Shown piece after piece: positions 1 through 8,974 of a DNA stretch of 64,000 bases. The position numbers and the translations under genes were made by a program. The DNA is from Nocardia vulneris (lineage in GTDB: Bacteria; Actinomycetota; Actinomycetes; Mycobacteriales; Mycobacteriaceae): contig NZ_BDCI01000002.1 of the NCBI RefSeq assembly GCF_001613425.1, forward strand, positions 558,001 through 622,000, written 5' to 3'. The notes under the pieces were generated by a model that ran no database searches, was not told the DNA's origin, and was given only the letters and a program-made list of their open reading frames with translations. How positions within the stretch are numbered: the stretch's first letter is position 1; each line of letters opens with the position of its first letter.

Positions 1-102
1 CCAGCCGGCCAACAGCAGGATCGGGCAGCCGACCGCGAGGAGCAGATCCCGGCGGCGGCGATTCCGCTCGCGACGCCGGATGGCGTCGATCTCGGCGCTC
101 AT
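1..102 (-). CDS. ABC transporter permease, N-terminal fragment
   Basis: Only the first 34 codons are inside the window; the gene runs off the left edge. The visible protein starts with a basic, Arg-rich N-terminus (MSAEIDAIRRRERNRRRRD) followed by the start of a hydrophobic helix, as in inner-membrane permeases of the nitrate/sulfonate/taurine import family. Its ATG overlaps the stop of the ATPase gene in an ATGA arrangement, so the two are translationally coupled. The permease call rests on this coupling and the hydrophobic start, not on a domain that can be seen. Confidence 0.6.
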   Translation of the reverse strand, partial: MSAEIDAIRRRERNRRRRDLLLAVGCPILLLAGW

Positions 103-869
103 CCGGCCTGCGCCGATGCCGCCGCGTCCGCGCGCAGCGCGGTCCAGATCCGATGCCGGAGCGCGGTGAATTCGGGGGTCAGGGTGAGTTCCAGGCTGCG
201 CGGCCGCGCGAACGGCACGGCGAACTCGGCTGCCACCCGACCCGGCCGCGCCGACATGAGGGCGATGCGGTCGCCGAGCAGCAACGCCTCATCGATGCTG
301 TGGGTGACCAGCACGACCGTCTTGCGTTCGGCCTCCCACAGCCGCACGAGTTGCTCTTGCATCAGCAGCCTGGTCTGCGCGTCCAAGGCGCCCAAGGGCT
401 CGTCCATCAGCAAGGCCGGTGTCTCGAGGGCGAAAGCGCGCGCCAGCGCGACCCGTTGGCGCATACCGCCCGAGAGCTGGTGTGGATAGGCCTGCTCGAA
501 ACCGGCCAGACCGGTACGCGCCAGCCACTCCCGGGCCCGCGCGGTGTACTCGGCGCGCCGCATTCCGGCCATCCGGCAACCGAAGGCGATGTTGTCCAGC
601 ACGTTCAACCACGCGAACACGCCGTACTCCTGGAAGACGAAGGCGGACGGCGGAATTCGCCCGTCCGCCGACGGCACCCGCACACGCCCCGTCGTCGGTG
701 TGTCCAAACCACCCACAATGCGCAACAGCGTGGACTTCCCGCACCCCGACGGGCCCACGATGCAGGTCAACGAGCCGGCCGCCACCCGAAGCGAACAGTC
801 CCGCAGCGCCCACACCGGCTGCCCTTCGCCCAGAAAGACTTTCGAAACGCCTTCCGCTACGAAGACCAT
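99..869 (-). CDS. ABC transporter ATPase, nitrate/sulfonate/taurine type
   Basis: This 256-residue protein is a complete ABC ATPase that would energise import from the cytoplasmic face. It shows Walker A GPSGCGKST near residue 40, the signature LSGGMRQR, Walker B ALLMDEP and the switch histidine in VTHSIDEAL. The overall pattern matches SsuB/TauB/NrtD proteins. It starts three bases after the deacetylase gene and overlaps the downstream permease, so it belongs to the same minus-strand operon. It is the second ATPase of that operon, so the locus appears to encode two related importers or one importer with duplicated parts. The substrate cannot be read from the sequence. Confidence 0.9.
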   Translation of the reverse strand: MVFVAEGVSKVFLGEGQPVWALRDCSLRVAAGSLTCIVGPSGCGKSTLLRIVGGLDTPTTGRVRVPSADGRIPPSAFVFQEYGVFAWLNVLDNIAFGCRMAGMRRAEYTARAREWLARTGLAGFEQAYPHQLSGGMRQRVALARAFALETPALLMDEPLGALDAQTRLLMQEQLVRLWEAERKTVVLVTHSIDEALLLGDRIALMSARPGRVAAEFAVPFARPRSLELTLTPEFTALRHRIWTALRADAAASAQAG

Positions 870-872
870 GGG

Positions 873-1691
873 TCAGTGCCTCCGCTCGAACACGTCGTCG
901 AGCGTGACCATCGTCAAGCGCCGATCCCGAATGATCTGCAACAGCTGGTCATAGACGCGGGTGACCGGGCGCTGGTTGGCATGGCCGATCACGATCGACT
1001 GCGCTCTGAAGTACTTGCGGGCGTTCGCCACCAGATCCTGTTCGGTGATGATCTGCTGGTCGCCGAGCGTTCCGTACCACATGACCGGTACCGTGTAGCC
1101 GTGATCGGCGGCGAGCGCGTCGACCCTGGCGTCGCGATAGCCGTACGGCGGGCGATAGAACGGGGTTCCGTCGACGCCGAAGTTGTTGCGCAACAACGCT
1201 TTGGTGCGCGCGAACTGAGCCGCGACCTCTTTATCCGAAAGCCGGGTCAGATCCGGGTGATCCCACGTGTGGTTCCCGAGTTGGATCTGCCCCCGGTCGA
1301 CCAGCGGCTGCAGCATCGGCTTGTTGACCGTCCACGACGAATAACACGCCGTCACGAAGAAGGTGAACCGCGCGCCGCTGTCCTTCGCGAAACGGATGTA
1401 GGCCGCGACGACGTCCGAGCTGGTGCCGTCATCGATGGTGAGCGCGATGTTGTCGCCCTCTCCCGGAATCGCCGATACCACCCCGCTGGGCATCGGAATC
1501 CGTGCGACACCCGGCTGGCGGGGCGGCGGTACGGGCGGTCCGCTGTGGACCACGGGACTCGCCGCGGGACGCGGGACAGGCCGTTCTGCCTCGTCGTTGT
1601 CGAGCGAACACCCTGCGGTCAGCGAGAGCGCACCGGCCGCGAGCACGGCGAGCACTCTGCGCCGCGACCGATCTCTGCCGCCCTCACCCAT
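873..1691 (-). CDS. polysaccharide deacetylase (NodB fold) lipoprotein
   Basis: This 272-residue protein has a basic N-terminus, a hydrophobic helix and a lipobox-like TAGC at about residues 25-28, then a Pro-rich linker, so it is probably a lipoprotein outside the membrane. The NodB catalytic motifs are visible: TIDDG (the metal-binding and base aspartates), NHTWDH (metal histidines) and RPPYG. The family removes N- or O-acetyl groups from cell-wall polysaccharide or peptidoglycan, but related folds also act on small amides. Its start overlaps the end of the solute-binding protein gene by 8 bases. Its place between two importer halves is odd and suggests it may prepare the imported substrate, which is an inference. 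Confidence 0.85.
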   Translation of the reverse strand: MGEGGRDRSRRRVLAVLAAGALSLTAGCSLDNDEAERPVPRPAASPVVHSGPPVPPPRQPGVARIPMPSGVVSAIPGEGDNIALTIDDGTSSDVVAAYIRFAKDSGARFTFFVTACYSSWTVNKPMLQPLVDRGQIQLGNHTWDHPDLTRLSDKEVAAQFARTKALLRNNFGVDGTPFYRPPYGYRDARVDALAADHGYTVPVMWYGTLGDQQIITEQDLVANARKYFRAQSIVIGHANQRPVTRVYDQLLQIIRDRRLTMVTLDDVFERRH

Positions 1692-2712
1692 GGCTGGGCA
1701 GGTAGTCGTTGGAGTAGGTCTGCGACAGGTCGATCTCGGCGGCGGCGACGGTGCGGTCGGATTGTGCGAGCACCTTGCGGACGGCCTCTGCGCCGTCGAC
1801 GGAAATGGTCCCGTCGGTGGAGAAACCGTCCTTCATCTTGGCGATCGTTTCGACGTAGGTCGCCCGATCGTCCTGTGCGAACTCTGCGGGCATGCGGGCG
1901 GCGATCTCCTCGGCGGAATGCCCCTGGATCCACCGCAATGTCCGCACAATCGCCTCGGCCAGCGCGGTAGCCGTCGTGCGGTTGCCGTCGAGCCATCGGC
2001 TGCTCGAATACAGCACCGAGGCCGGGTATTTCGAGACACCGAAGGTCTGCTCGACGCCCTCGCTGCTGCGCGCGTCGAGCAACACCTCGACCTTGTCGGC
2101 ACCGGCCCGCCGCTGCAACAGCGAGAACGCGGGATCCACCAGCACCGCCGCGTCGACCCGGCCGTGCGCCATCGCGGCCACCGCGGTCGCCGCCGTCCCG
2201 ATCGCCTGCACGCTCACCGCGTCCGCCGCCAGACCGTGCTTGCTCAGCACGTATTTCAGAAAGAAGTCCGTGGACGAACCCGGCGCGCTGACCCCGACGT
2301 TCGCACCGGCGAGATCGGCGATGGAATGGATCGGCTTACGCGCCGCGGGCGAAACCGCCAGCACCAGTTCGGGCCGGTTCAGCATGGTCACGAACGAGGT
2401 CAGCGCCCGGCGCTTGGCCTGCATCTGAATGGTGTGGTCGTAGTATCCCGCGACGACATCGACGCTGCCGCCTTCCAACGCCTGCAACGCTTTCGAACCG
2501 CCTTGCAGGCCTTGGATATCGACCCACACTCCGGCCTCGCCGAAGTAGCCGAGACGCTGGGCCAGCACGAGCGGCAGATACACCGGCAGCGTCCGTCCGC
2601 CCACCCCGATGACGACGCGCCGGCCGCTCTCCGGTTTCCGGCCACAACCACCGACTGCGAGCACCAGCACCACCGCTGCCAGCAGCACCGCCGCACATCT
2701 CTGTTTTCTCAT
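1684..2712 (-). CDS. ABC transporter substrate-binding lipoprotein (SsuA/TauA-like)
   Basis: This 342-residue protein begins with a signal helix ending in VGGC, a lipobox, so the mature protein would be anchored to the outer face of the membrane. The body has the NMT1/SsuA-like pattern: an early IGVGGRTLPVYLPLVLAQRLGYF segment, broken here at the usual ligand-binding loop positions, and a GANVGVSAPGSS motif in the first lobe. Such proteins bind nitrate, alkylsulfonates, taurine or pyrimidine precursors. The ATG overlaps the permease stop (ATGA), and the longer upstream reading frame is not needed. It forms a unit with the permease and ATPase upstream of it. Confidence 0.87.
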   Translation of the reverse strand: MRKQRCAAVLLAAVVLVLAVGGCGRKPESGRRVVIGVGGRTLPVYLPLVLAQRLGYFGEAGVWVDIQGLQGGSKALQALEGGSVDVVAGYYDHTIQMQAKRRALTSFVTMLNRPELVLAVSPAARKPIHSIADLAGANVGVSAPGSSTDFFLKYVLSKHGLAADAVSVQAIGTAATAVAAMAHGRVDAAVLVDPAFSLLQRRAGADKVEVLLDARSSEGVEQTFGVSKYPASVLYSSSRWLDGNRTTATALAEAIVRTLRWIQGHSAEEIAARMPAEFAQDDRATYVETIAKMKDGFSTDGTISVDGAEAVRKVLAQSDRTVAAAEIDLSQTYSNDYLPSHG

Positions 2713-3524
2713 TCTTGCTTGCCTTTCGTAATTGCCGTGCCACGCACGGGCTGCCACCGCAGCAGATGACGTTCGGCGCGATCGGCAGCCATGTCGACGA
2801 CCACCACGACCGCACACAACACAGCGATGCCCGCGAACACCCCGGTGGTGTCGAAGGTGCCCTCCGCCTGAGCGATCAGGTAACCGAGACCACTTGCCGA
2901 ACCGAGGTATTCGCCGACGACGGCCCCGATCACGGCGAAACCGACGCTGAGTCGCAGACTGGCGAGAATCCAGGTCAACGCACTCGGTAACAGCACGTAC
3001 CGCCACAGCTGCCGCTCGGTCGCACCGAGCATCCGCGCGTTGTCGACCAGCAACTGGTCGGCCTCCCGCACACCCTGATAGGTGTTGAAGAAGACGATGA
3101 ACACCACCAGCGAAACGCCGAGCGCGACCTTCGACCAGATGCCGAGCCCGAACCAGAGCAGGAAGATCGGCGCCAGCACCACCCGCGGGAGCGCGTTGCC
3201 GATCCGCACATACGGCTCGACCACCGCCGCGACGAATCGCATTCGGGCCAAGGCGAATCCGAGCACGAGCCCGGCGATGCCGCCGATGCCCAGCCCGAGT
3301 GCCGCCTCGACCACGGTGAGGCGCATATGGCGCCAGATCGAGCCGGAGCCGAACCAGTCACTCAGTCGGACAGCGATATCGCTGGGCCGCGAGAAGAAGA
3401 ATTCGTCGATGGCCCCGTATCGGGCAGCGAGTTCCCAGCCGAGTAACACGGTGACTGCGAGCCCGAGTTGCGCGATCCGGATCGCGGCGACCCGACGCCG
3501 ACTCTTATTGCGCTGCAGGGACAT
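2709..3524 (-). CDS. ABC transporter permease (SsuC/TauC-like)
   Basis: This 271-residue integral membrane protein has about six hydrophobic segments and the BPD-type permease EAA loop around GATERQLWRYVLLPSALTWIL, which docks with the ATPase. It is the channel subunit of the nitrate/sulfonate/taurine import family. Its ATG lies 20 bases inside the end of the upstream ATPase gene, and its stop overlaps the start of the substrate-binding protein, so ATPase, permease and binding protein form one coupled operon. Confidence 0.9.
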   Translation of the reverse strand: MSLQRNKSRRRVAAIRIAQLGLAVTVLLGWELAARYGAIDEFFFSRPSDIAVRLSDWFGSGSIWRHMRLTVVEAALGLGIGGIAGLVLGFALARMRFVAAVVEPYVRIGNALPRVVLAPIFLLWFGLGIWSKVALGVSLVVFIVFFNTYQGVREADQLLVDNARMLGATERQLWRYVLLPSALTWILASLRLSVGFAVIGAVVGEYLGSASGLGYLIAQAEGTFDTTGVFAGIAVLCAVVVVVDMAADRAERHLLRWQPVRGTAITKGKQE

Positions 3525-4299
3525 AGGCGAAGGTCTTGCGGACCTCGTCGCGCAGGGCCGTCCAGATCGCGCGATGAATCCGCGCGTATTCCGGATGCAC
3601 CCGGATCTCGAACAGGTCGCGCGGCCGCGGCAGGTCCACCCGGTAGCGGCCGACCACGCGACTGCCCGGTCCGGCCGACATCAGCACCACTTCATCGGAC
3701 AGCGCGATGGCCTCGTCGAGGTCGTGGGTCACGAACAGCACCGTCTTCGCGCTGCCGGTCCACAACGTGAGCAATTCGTGCTGCATCACCTGCCGGGTCA
3801 GTACGTCCAGGGCGGCGAACGGCTCGTCCATGAGCAGGATCTCCGGATCGACGATCCAGGTCTGCGCGAGCGCCGCCCGTTTGCGCATGCCGCCCGAGAG
3901 TTGGTGCGGGAACACGCGTTCGAAGCCGGACAGGCCGACCCGGGCGAGCCACGCCAGCGCCATGCGTTCGCGCTGCGCCGCGCGCATCCCGCGCAGCCGC
4001 AGCCCGAAAGCTACGTTGTCGAGCACCGTCTGCCACGGCAGCAGCGGCTCACGCTGGAACAGATAGCCCGCCTTGCGGTTTCGACCATATAATGGCCGGC
4101 CATCGATCAGCACCCGCCCTCCCGACGGCGCCGACAGGCCCGCCACCGCGTTCAGAACGGTCGACTTGCCGCATCCGGTCGGGCCGACGATGGCAACGAA
4201 TTGCCCCTTTTCGACCGTGAGGTCCAGCTCGGACAACGCGCAGTGCGCGCCGGTTGCCGTAGGGTAGGACACGGTCAGTGAGTCGAGCGATATTGCCAT
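3505..4299 (-). CDS. ABC transporter ATPase (SsuB/TauB-like), first gene of the operon
   Basis: This 264-residue ATPase has Walker A GPTGCGKST, signature LSGGMRKR, Walker B ILLMDEP and switch VTHDLDEAI. The start chosen is ATG at 4299 (MAISLDSLTV), preceded by GAAGGA, because it matches the usual family length; the frame stays open upstream, and an ATG near 4377 is possible. It opens the minus-strand import operon and is divergent from a PucR-family regulator, which is the likely controller. PucR-family proteins often control nitrogen-compound use, so the transporter may bring in a nitrogenous compound; this is inference. Confidence 0.88.
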   Translation of the reverse strand: MAISLDSLTVSYPTATGAHCALSELDLTVEKGQFVAIVGPTGCGKSTVLNAVAGLSAPSGGRVLIDGRPLYGRNRKAGYLFQREPLLPWQTVLDNVAFGLRLRGMRAAQRERMALAWLARVGLSGFERVFPHQLSGGMRKRAALAQTWIVDPEILLMDEPFAALDVLTRQVMQHELLTLWTGSAKTVLFVTHDLDEAIALSDEVVLMSAGPGSRVVGRYRVDLPRPRDLFEIRVHPEYARIHRAIWTALRDEVRKTFAYVPAAQ

Positions 4300-4474
4300 T
4301 CCTTCGGCGCGGATCAACACGCCCGCACGAGCGCGAAGCCCGTAGCGAAAGCCGCTGTGCCAGTGGGCTTTTCCCATTCTTTGACCATTCTTTTCCCTTC
4401 GCATGAGCAACCGATAAATCAGCGTGCCAGAAACGATGACGGGCCTCTTGTGGCGATCCGACGTTGTGCGATAC

Positions 4475-4500
4475 GCGGTTTGTCGGTTTCGACAAACCGC
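4475..4500. promoter_or_regulatory. perfect palindrome in the divergent promoter region
   Basis: Two perfect 11-base arms, GCGGTTTGTCG and CGACAAACCGC, are separated by GTTT. The palindrome sits in the 306-base gap (4300-4605) between the import operon and the PucR-type gene, 106 bases before the regulator's start. It is a good operator candidate for the adjacent regulator. It could also form an RNA hairpin, but no coding region ends next to it. Confidence 0.6.
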
Positions 4501-4605
4501 GATCCTCGAGGCTTCGTTCGACAATGCCGAACGGCGTCGGGCAGATCTTCGGCCCGCTTCCGTACTGTCGGTCGACGGGACATTCGAACCAAAGGAGCAG
4601 GCGTC

Positions 4606-6243
4606 GTGTTCACCGGCACAGCAACGGTCGACAGTCTCGTCAGCAGCCTCGCCGCCGAGCCACTCACCGTGATCGCCGGCGACCGATTCGCCGATCGGCA
4701 GGTCTCGACCATCGAGTTCTACGATCCGGTGCGCGGCCTGCCCCGCGACGGGGCGTTCATCCTGGTCGCCGCCGACCTCGGGGCGAATTGCCTGCACGAC
4801 GTGGTCTACGACGCAGCACGCCACCATGCCGCGGCGGTTGCCGTCAAAGGTGAGATACCGCCGCTGCCCGCCTCGTTGCCGCTGACGATCGTGCGGGTCC
4901 GGTCCGACGTTTCCTGGATGGACCTGGCCAGTGCGTTACGTGAACAACTGCTCGAGCACGTGCAGAGACAATGGTCCCCCGCCGAGACCGCCGCCGATCT
5001 GTTCGCCGTCGCCGACACCATCAGCGCCGCGGTGCACGCTCCGGTCACGATCGAGGACTGGCGTTCCACTGTTCTCGCATGGTCCGCGCAGCAGACGACG
5101 GCCGACCCGATGCGCACCGAATCGATCTTCGCGCGCACCGTCCCCGGCAAACACCTCCGCGCGCTGGAACAGCACGGCGTCTTCGAGCGGCTGCAGACCA
5201 GCACCGACCCCGTTTTCGTCCCCCAGGGCGTCGCCGGCGACGGCACCGCGGCCCGGGTGGCGATAGCGGTCCGCGGCGGCGGGTCCGTCCTGGGCTACGT
5301 CTGGCTCGTCGTGTCGGAGCCGCTGTCCGCCCGGCTGTCCCAGCGCTTGACCGCGGCCGCCGAACTCGTCGCCGCGCACCTGCTGGCGGCTGGACACGAC
5401 ACGTGCGGACGAGCGCAGCGACGTCGCCGTGAGCTGGCCGAGGCCTTGATCGCCGGCGGGCCCAGCCGAATCGCCACAGCGGAGAAGCTGGGCCTGTCCG
5501 AGGGCCCGGTGTCGGTGCTGGCGCTCGGCTTCGCACGGACCGGGCCAACGCGACGCGCGACGCCTTCCACCGGTATCTCGGCGGAAACAGCCGATTTGCG
5601 ACGCATCGAGGATTCACTGGCCCATTACCTGGCCGCGGTGCACACTTCGGGCGTAGCGATCAGGGCAGATCATACGGTCTACGGAATACTCGCCTGGCCG
5701 CATCGGACGCGAAAGCAAGCATGCGCCGCAGCGCAATCCTTGGCTGCCGACTTCGCCGGACGAACCCCGCTTCCCATTTCCTGCAGAATAGCGGTGAGCC
5801 CGCCCGCCCAGTCCGTTTCGGATTTGAGCCAGGCCCGCATCCAGGCCGAGGAAATATTGCGGACGATGTGCCACCCCGCGGTCGTCTCCGATGCCGTGGC
5901 GAATCTCGACGGTACGTTACTGCCGCTGGCTTTGCTGCAGCTGGCCGATTACGCCGATTCCATCGCACTGCCCGAATTCGTCGGCGCGCTGCGAGTGCTG
6001 GCAGATCAGGACGGAGAGCAAGGGCCGCTCCTGGCCACCCTGCGGGCCTACCTCGACAGCGCGGGCCGGGCCGAGGTCGCAGCGGCGACGCTGCAGCTCC
6101 ACGTCAACACCGTGCGGTATCGCATGCGGCGGATCAGGGAGGTCTGCGGCCTGGACCCCGAGGACACCGACGCGATGCTGCTCGCCCATCTCCAACTCCG
6201 GGTGGGCGAGCTACGCCGCCGCAACCACCCGGCACCCGACTGA
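4606..6243 (+). CDS. PucR-family transcriptional regulator
   Basis: The predicted 545-residue protein has an N-terminal sensory region, a central GGDEF-like linker and a C-terminal helix-turn-helix of the PucR type (LRAYLDSAGRAEVAAATLQL, then HVNTVRYRMRRI). PucR proteins respond to purine-degradation or other nitrogen metabolites and act on nearby genes. The start chosen is GTG at 4606, six bases after AAAGGAG; the open frame extends to 4357 without a better signal. It is transcribed away from the import operon across the 4475-4500 palindrome, so it is the likely regulator of that operon and of itself. Confidence 0.85.
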   Translation: MFTGTATVDSLVSSLAAEPLTVIAGDRFADRQVSTIEFYDPVRGLPRDGAFILVAADLGANCLHDVVYDAARHHAAAVAVKGEIPPLPASLPLTIVRVRSDVSWMDLASALREQLLEHVQRQWSPAETAADLFAVADTISAAVHAPVTIEDWRSTVLAWSAQQTTADPMRTESIFARTVPGKHLRALEQHGVFERLQTSTDPVFVPQGVAGDGTAARVAIAVRGGGSVLGYVWLVVSEPLSARLSQRLTAAAELVAAHLLAAGHDTCGRAQRRRRELAEALIAGGPSRIATAEKLGLSEGPVSVLALGFARTGPTRRATPSTGISAETADLRRIEDSLAHYLAAVHTSGVAIRADHTVYGILAWPHRTRKQACAAAQSLAADFAGRTPLPISCRIAVSPPAQSVSDLSQARIQAEEILRTMCHPAVVSDAVANLDGTLLPLALLQLADYADSIALPEFVGALRVLADQDGEQGPLLATLRAYLDSAGRAEVAAATLQLHVNTVRYRMRRIREVCGLDPEDTDAMLLAHLQLRVGELRRRNHPAPD

Positions 6244-6670
6244 ACGGCTCACCTGTTCTCGCGCCCGATCGGTGGAACCTATTGCCCTGGTGTGAAAGTC
6301 GCGCAATCGCCTGGGTAGCGCCAGAAGACCTCGATCGTCTCCGGCCTCGGCTCCGCCCTCGCGGCGAACATTTCCACCGCGCCATTGTTCGCCGCCGCTA
6401 TCGCGTAAATCGTTCCGCCGCAAGTCCGAACAGGTAACAGTTCAGTGTGTCGTCCTCCATCTCGCGGCCCGGATCGGGACGTCACGGCAAAGCCGAACAA
6501 CATGACGCGCCGCCGATGATCGCAGTAGGACAAACGTTTTCGCTTGTCGCCCCCGCCGTCAGGGAAATCCGAGCTAAGGTAACGTGTCGATCGACAACGG
6601 ACCTCAGCGATAGCGGTCGGATCCGCCGAAGTCCTCGACCTTGGACCTGCCGAAGAGAGGGCAAGACACA
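6244..6670. other. intergenic region before the P450, with one possible small gene
   Basis: This 427-base gap separates the PucR-type gene from the P450. A minus-strand frame from an ATG at 6503 to 6279 would encode about 74 residues. It has mostly G/C third positions and a plausible composition near its end (NNGAVEMFAARAEPRPETIE), but no ribosome binding site and no recognised domain. I see no clear terminator. The last 20 bases hold the GAGAGGGC ribosome binding site of the P450. Confidence 0.35.
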
Positions 6671-7978
6671 GTGGACCTTCGTGACGTCCCGTGCGGTCCC
6701 GGACGTTTGCCTGTCGTCGGACACGGTTGGCGGATCGCGCGCGATCCGGTCCAGTTCATGGTGGATCTGTCCAGCGTCGGAAAGATAGCCCGGGTCGATA
6801 TCGGCAGCCGCGTCGTCTACGTCATCACCGATTTCGACCTACTGCACCAGGTGTTGATCGAGAATTCCAGCACCTACGAGCGCGGACTCCTCTTCGAACG
6901 CATTCGTCTCATATTCGGGGAATCGTTCATCGTCGCGGACGGCCAAGAACACAACGATATTCGTCGTATGCTCCAGCCCGCGTTCCATCGCACCGAGCTG
7001 GAAAGCTACGCGCACATCATGAAGCGTAACGCGGATGCGTTGGCGGATTCGTGGCAGCCGGGCCAGGTCGTCGAATTCACTTCCGTCCTGCTGCGTTTGG
7101 TCATCACCGACCTGCTGGGGTCTCTCTTCTCGCACGAACCCACTGACGAAGACATCCAACTCATCTCGGGTCTGATCAACGATATCGGCGCCGGCGCCAT
7201 CGTGGGCAGTATCTTGCCGAAGCAACTGGCGAGCCTGCCATTGCCGGTGAACCGTAACTTTCGGTCGGGAGGAGCGCGACTGCGCGGCTTCTGCCGGGAG
7301 CGGCTGCTCGCACGCCGGGCCAGTGGTGTCCGCCGCAACGACCTGATCGATCTCCTGCTGGACTCGCCGGAGGCCGCGCAGCGTGGTGACGAGTTCCTGG
7401 TGGAGCAGGCCATGACCGTGCTCTTCGGCGGGATCGACGCCCTGACCGCCACGCTGACCTGGACGATGTACGAGCTGGCACAGCATCCCGCGGCGGCTTC
7501 GCGACTGCAGGAAGAGATCTCCGCCGCAGGCGATTTCAGTCCCGGCAGCCTCGACAAACTCGACTACCTGAACCAGTTCCTGAACGAGGTCACCCGATCT
7601 CATTCGGCATTGCTGCAGACGAGGCGCAGCATCACCACGGTCCAACTCGGCGGTTTCGAGTTCCCCGCCGGAACCGATATCGGTTACAGCCTCGCGGCCA
7701 TTCACCGCAACCCGAACATCTTCCCCGATCCGGACGTTTTCGACCCCGATCGGTGGTCGGCCGCCGGGGTGAAACACCGGAGCTTCGCTCCGTTCAGCAT
7801 GGGCAAGCAGATGTGCATCGGCAATAACTTCGCCTGGATGGCACTGCAAACCACGCTTTTCAGTCTGCTGTCGAAATGGGAGTTCCAGGCCGTCCCGATC
7901 AAGAAGCCCGGGCGCGCCATGGGGCCGATCCCGGTGATGAAGAGGCTTCCGCTCGAGGTTCGTCCGGTCTCCGGCTAG
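6671..7978 (+). CDS. cytochrome P450
   Basis: This 435-residue protein is a bacterial class I P450 monooxygenase. It shows the heme-binding loop FSMGKQMCIG with the proximal cysteine, the ExxR helix as EVTR, and the PDVFDPDRW segment. The I-helix reads GGIDALT instead of the usual AGxDTT, so the acid-alcohol pair is altered but the Asp is kept. GTG at 6671 was chosen because GAGAGGGC lies about nine bases upstream; a TTG at 6641 is in frame. No ferredoxin or reductase gene is adjacent, so electrons would come from elsewhere. It resembles the second P450 at 59466-60818 in length and layout, but lies outside the cluster. Its substrate is unknown. Confidence 0.9.
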   Translation: MDLRDVPCGPGRLPVVGHGWRIARDPVQFMVDLSSVGKIARVDIGSRVVYVITDFDLLHQVLIENSSTYERGLLFERIRLIFGESFIVADGQEHNDIRRMLQPAFHRTELESYAHIMKRNADALADSWQPGQVVEFTSVLLRLVITDLLGSLFSHEPTDEDIQLISGLINDIGAGAIVGSILPKQLASLPLPVNRNFRSGGARLRGFCRERLLARRASGVRRNDLIDLLLDSPEAAQRGDEFLVEQAMTVLFGGIDALTATLTWTMYELAQHPAAASRLQEEISAAGDFSPGSLDKLDYLNQFLNEVTRSHSALLQTRRSITTVQLGGFEFPAGTDIGYSLAAIHRNPNIFPDPDVFDPDRWSAAGVKHRSFAPFSMGKQMCIGNNFAWMALQTTLFSLLSKWEFQAVPIKKPGRAMGPIPVMKRLPLEVRPVSG

Positions 7979-8134
7979 GTTTTGTCTTCTGTCGCTTGGT
8001 GTTGCTTGCGTCCGGGCTTGTTGGCTGGCTGCCGAAGTGTGACTTGCTCAGGTTGGTGTGCCTGCCGCGGGAGTTACGGGGACTTCGAGACAGAACCCAG
8101 TCGAACCATCGACTCCGTAGCCACCACGCTCGGC

Positions 8135-8974
8135 TCAGGGTGTGCTTGATTTGGTGAGCGTTGTTCTGCGCTGGCCGGACACGCGGCGAAGCAGGATCGG
8201 CAGGGCGGCCGTGACGACGAAAAGGGTCGCGGCGACGATCACGAAATAGAGCAGAGATCCGTTACGGCCGAAGCGCGGGAGGAAGGCGACCTCTTGGCCG
8301 GTGGCGGCGACGGCGTTGAGGAACGGGGCGTAGGCCTGCAGGGTGAGGCCGTGCGGTAGCAGATTGACCGAGTTCTCGGCGACGTAGACCCAGAACAGCA
8401 GGACGGCAATGGCGGCGGATGGGGTGCGGATCACCGACCCGACCGCGATCCCCACGCCGCACGCGGCGAACGCGTAGCTCGGGACGGTCCAGAGGAACCG
8501 GATCCCGGCGGCATCCGTGATGTCCACCGCCCCATAGATTTTGGGGAATTGAGCGGGCAGCGTGACCATGACGACGACGAGCAGCACCGTCGTCGCGATC
8601 GCCGTGATGACGCCGTAGTACATCCACCGGGCCAACGCGACCGTCCAGGAGCGGGGAAACAGGAAGGCGTTGAGATCGCTTGTCTGACCGCGCCATTGGG
8701 TGGCGTGGGCGTAGGCGGCGGTGACCATCATGACCGACACGGACAGGGTGATCACCCAGTACACGGAGTTGGTGGTGGAGACCGTGGCCACGTAACTCTG
8801 CCCGGGCAGGTCGGCGAGTCGTTCTGCGACGGCGGCGATCGCGAACGTGACGATCAGCGGCAGCGCGAAGGTGAGGGGGACGGACACGGTCCACAGAAAG
8901 CTGCGTCCCGCGGTGCGGGTCCATTCGGCGGCGATGCCGCGGCGGATCAGGGTGGCCGGACCGGGGCCGCTCAT
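8135..8974 (-). CDS. ABC-2 type transporter permease
   Basis: This 279-residue protein has about six hydrophobic helices, starting with FLWTVSVPLTFALPLIVTF, and no soluble domain, as in membrane subunits of ABC-2 exporters. Its ATG overlaps the stop of the ATPase gene (ATGA), so both subunits are made together. Such pairs export drugs, lipids or peptides, and the sequence does not tell which. The 156 bases between the P450 stop and this gene's stop hold no gene that I can see. Confidence 0.82.
   Translation of the reverse strand: MSGPGPATLIRRGIAAEWTRTAGRSFLWTVSVPLTFALPLIVTFAIAAVAERLADLPGQSYVATVSTTNSVYWVITLSVSVMMVTAAYAHATQWRGQTSDLNAFLFPRSWTVALARWMYYGVITAIATTVLLVVVMVTLPAQFPKIYGAVDITDAAGIRFLWTVPSYAFAACGVGIAVGSVIRTPSAAIAVLLFWVYVAENSVNLLPHGLTLQAYAPFLNAVAATGQEVAFLPRFGRNGSLLYFVIVAATLFVVTAALPILLRRVSGQRRTTLTKSSTP

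Noticed and set aside
153..1970. 605-codon plus-strand open frame
   Set aside because: It lies opposite a well-supported ABC ATPase and NodB deacetylase, is rich in Arg, Pro and His, and has no domain. Such long frames are caused by high GC in the opposite strand.
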